Origin: Flavobacterium profundi
GTDB taxonomy: Bacteria; Bacteroidota; Bacteroidia; Flavobacteriales; Flavobacteriaceae
Length of the DNA stretch: 64,000 nt
Direction of reading: 5' to 3'
Assembly: GCF_006491645.1 (NCBI RefSeq)
Contig: NZ_VDCZ01000012.1
Location: 62,001-126,000 of the forward strand
This document shows, piece by piece, positions 63,181-64,000 of this stretch (position 1 is its first letter; every line of letters begins with the position of its first letter). The notes under the pieces are model-generated. The model was not told where the DNA came from, ran no database searches, and saw only the letters and a program-made list of their open reading frames with translations. The position numbers and the translations under genes are program-made.

Positions 63181-63220
63181 AAAAGCGGATTCTAAGGTAT
63201 TAGAATCTGCTTTTGTTTTT
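63181..63220 (+). terminator. Terminator after the subtilase gene
   Basis: Stem AAAAGCGGATTCTAA / TTAGAATCTGCTTTT (one G-T pair) with a 4-nt loop, followed by GTTTTT. Confidence 0.85.
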
Positions 63221-63394
63221 TAAATTAAAATATCTTTTATGTAGATAATTTGGGTTTGTATAAGGTTTTAAGAATGCTAACTTGTTCAAAATGAATAAAT
63301 TTAAAAAATAAAAAAAGGTTTTTTTTAACATTTTTATACATGCTAATATTTTTTTTGTATATTTATTACTATTAACCCCCAAAACAAACCTACT

Positions 63395-63676
63395 ATGATT
63401 TTAGAATGCCAACAAATCGACAAAGAGCTTATCCATTCTTTGCATTTCCCCACAGAAGAAGTATTACTCGATAAAGACGATGTAATACAACGAAAGAATG
63501 ATTTAGACAGAGCTTTAGCTTTAGGGAATTTAGAACATCTAAAAATGAAAATTTATTTTGAAGACGATACCAACCTTAAAATGACAGAAACGACGATTTG
63601 GGGTGTTACTGATAATCGGATTATTTTAAAACAAGGAGTTGTTATTCCTTTAAATAGAATACATAAAATTATATAA
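63395..63676 (+). CDS. Small conserved cytoplasmic protein of unknown function
   Basis: 93 residues, with ILECQQIDKELIHSLHFPTEEVLLDKDDVIQRKNDLDRALALGN as a helical part and then a small beta sheet (KMKIYFEDDTNLKMTET, GVTDNRIILKQGVVIPLNRIHKI). I have seen this layout as a conserved Bacteroidota hypothetical. No signal peptide or catalytic motif. It has its own terminator and about 240 bp of AT-rich DNA before it. Confidence 0.75.
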   Translation: MILECQQIDKELIHSLHFPTEEVLLDKDDVIQRKNDLDRALALGNLEHLKMKIYFEDDTNLKMTETTIWGVTDNRIILKQGVVIPLNRIHKII

Positions 63677-63677
63677 T

Positions 63678-63710
63678 AAAAAAGAGCTGTTCATGAACAG
63701 CTCTTTTTTA
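63678..63710. terminator. Perfect palindromic bidirectional terminator
   Basis: Stem AAAAAGAGCTGTTC / GAACAGCTCTTTTT with an AT loop; it ends the small plus-strand gene and the convergent minus-strand gene. Confidence 0.9.
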
Positions 63711-63711
63711 T

Positions 63712-64000
63712 TTAATAGATTTCAATTGAAAATTTGCATGTATAATTGGACTTTGAAGACAACCATTGGATTCCTTCTTTTTCTTCTATTTTTCGAGAGG
63801 TATCCTTATGGTCGGCCAATCCTAACCAAGGTTCGATACAAAGGAAAGGCGCTTTGTCTTTGGTCCAAATTCCTAAATACGGAAAGCCACTATAATCCAT
63901 TTTAAAGATGGGTTTATTTAAATGTGATAGTGTAACTTCGGATGAAAGTAAGTTTTTAAAAACCAAGGCATCTTCTTCAAATAAACGATATTCCAATGGA
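63712..64000 (-). CDS. Aldose 1-epimerase-like protein, 3' end only
   Basis: Partial: 95-96 codons of the C-terminus, with the 5' part beyond the right window edge. The text PLEYRLFEEDALVFKN near the edge, DYSGFPYLGIWT and FLCIEPWLGLADHKD match the C-terminal half of the LacX/galactose-mutarotase group of aldose epimerases, where the conserved Glu in CIEPW is the catalytic base. The family interconverts anomers of hexoses. A TTG at 63996 is not the start because the frame continues off the window. It ends at a bidirectional terminator. Confidence 0.85.
   Translation of the reverse strand, partial: PLEYRLFEEDALVFKNLLSSEVTLSHLNKPIFKMDYSGFPYLGIWTKDKAPFLCIEPWLGLADHKDTSRKIEEKEGIQWLSSKSNYTCKFSIEIY

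Overview
This window comes from a flavobacterium, a member of the Bacteroidota close to Flavobacterium. The DNA is AT-rich. Many genes are preceded by the Bacteroidota promoter pattern TTG-N17-23-TAnnTTTG and by A-rich leaders with little Shine-Dalgarno. Three exported proteins carry type IX secretion (T9SS) sorting tails. The gene set (BshC, short archaeal-type ProS, Thermus-type Icd, SBBP/gliding-motility C-terminal domains) fits the same group. No rRNA operon, phage, transposase or CRISPR array was seen.

Layout. 1-4.2 kb: exported alpha/beta hydrolase, mercaptopyruvate-type sulfurtransferase, a small exported protein and bacillithiol enzyme BshC. 4.2-7.9 kb: a 27-codon transcription unit with its own terminator, then rtcB, a nucleotidyltransferase-fold gene and prfH, bracketed and interrupted by palindromic interspersed repeats; this looks like an accessory RNA-repair/ribosome-rescue cassette and is the most interesting part of the window. 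7.9-14.1 kb: TPR-like protein, PhyH-type dioxygenase, and a small and a very large T9SS cargo protein. 14.1-17.1 kb: an XRE regulator behind a strong palindrome and three 21-bp direct repeats, followed by a B12-binding-like radical SAM protein. 17.1-23.6 kb: CHASE4 hybrid kinase, aldo/keto reductase, LysM-NlpC/P60 hydrolase, DUF2200, DUF1003 and a lipoprotein. 23.6-31.6 kb: YdjM-like protein, pterin dehydratase, a small-protein/DUF6671/Sua5 operon, icd with a divergent LysR regulator, and rimO. 31.8-34.4 kb: outer-membrane protein and a Trp/Tyr/Gly-rich lipoprotein. 34.5-40.3 kb: proS, two tRNA-Glu genes, rpsT, typA and two uncharacterised genes. 40.3-50.4 kb: CLC channel, acpH, glmM, T9SS protein, glycosyltransferase-coaE-two-component system, and a single-domain response regulator. 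50.5-61.5 kb: mostly minus-strand housekeeping genes (acyl-ACP thioesterase, miaA, HAD, K+ channel, DnaQ/GIY-YIG fusion, YggS, acyltransferase, DUF1015, hydroxybutyryl-CoA dehydrogenase, Gfo/Idh/MocA), then pcm and smpB. 61.6-64 kb: subtilase lipoprotein, a small conserved protein and the 3' end of an aldose-epimerase-like gene.

How it works together. Translation quality control is a recurring theme: PrfH and RtcB for damaged ribosomes, SmpB for tmRNA rescue, TypA, RimO, MiaA and Sua5. Two sensor systems, one hybrid kinase and one kinase/regulator pair behind coaE, give signalling. The non-housekeeping content is concentrated at 4.2-7.9 kb and 14.1-17.1 kb. A short palindromic repeat family lies in two intergenic regions and also inside two protein-coding genes, in frame.
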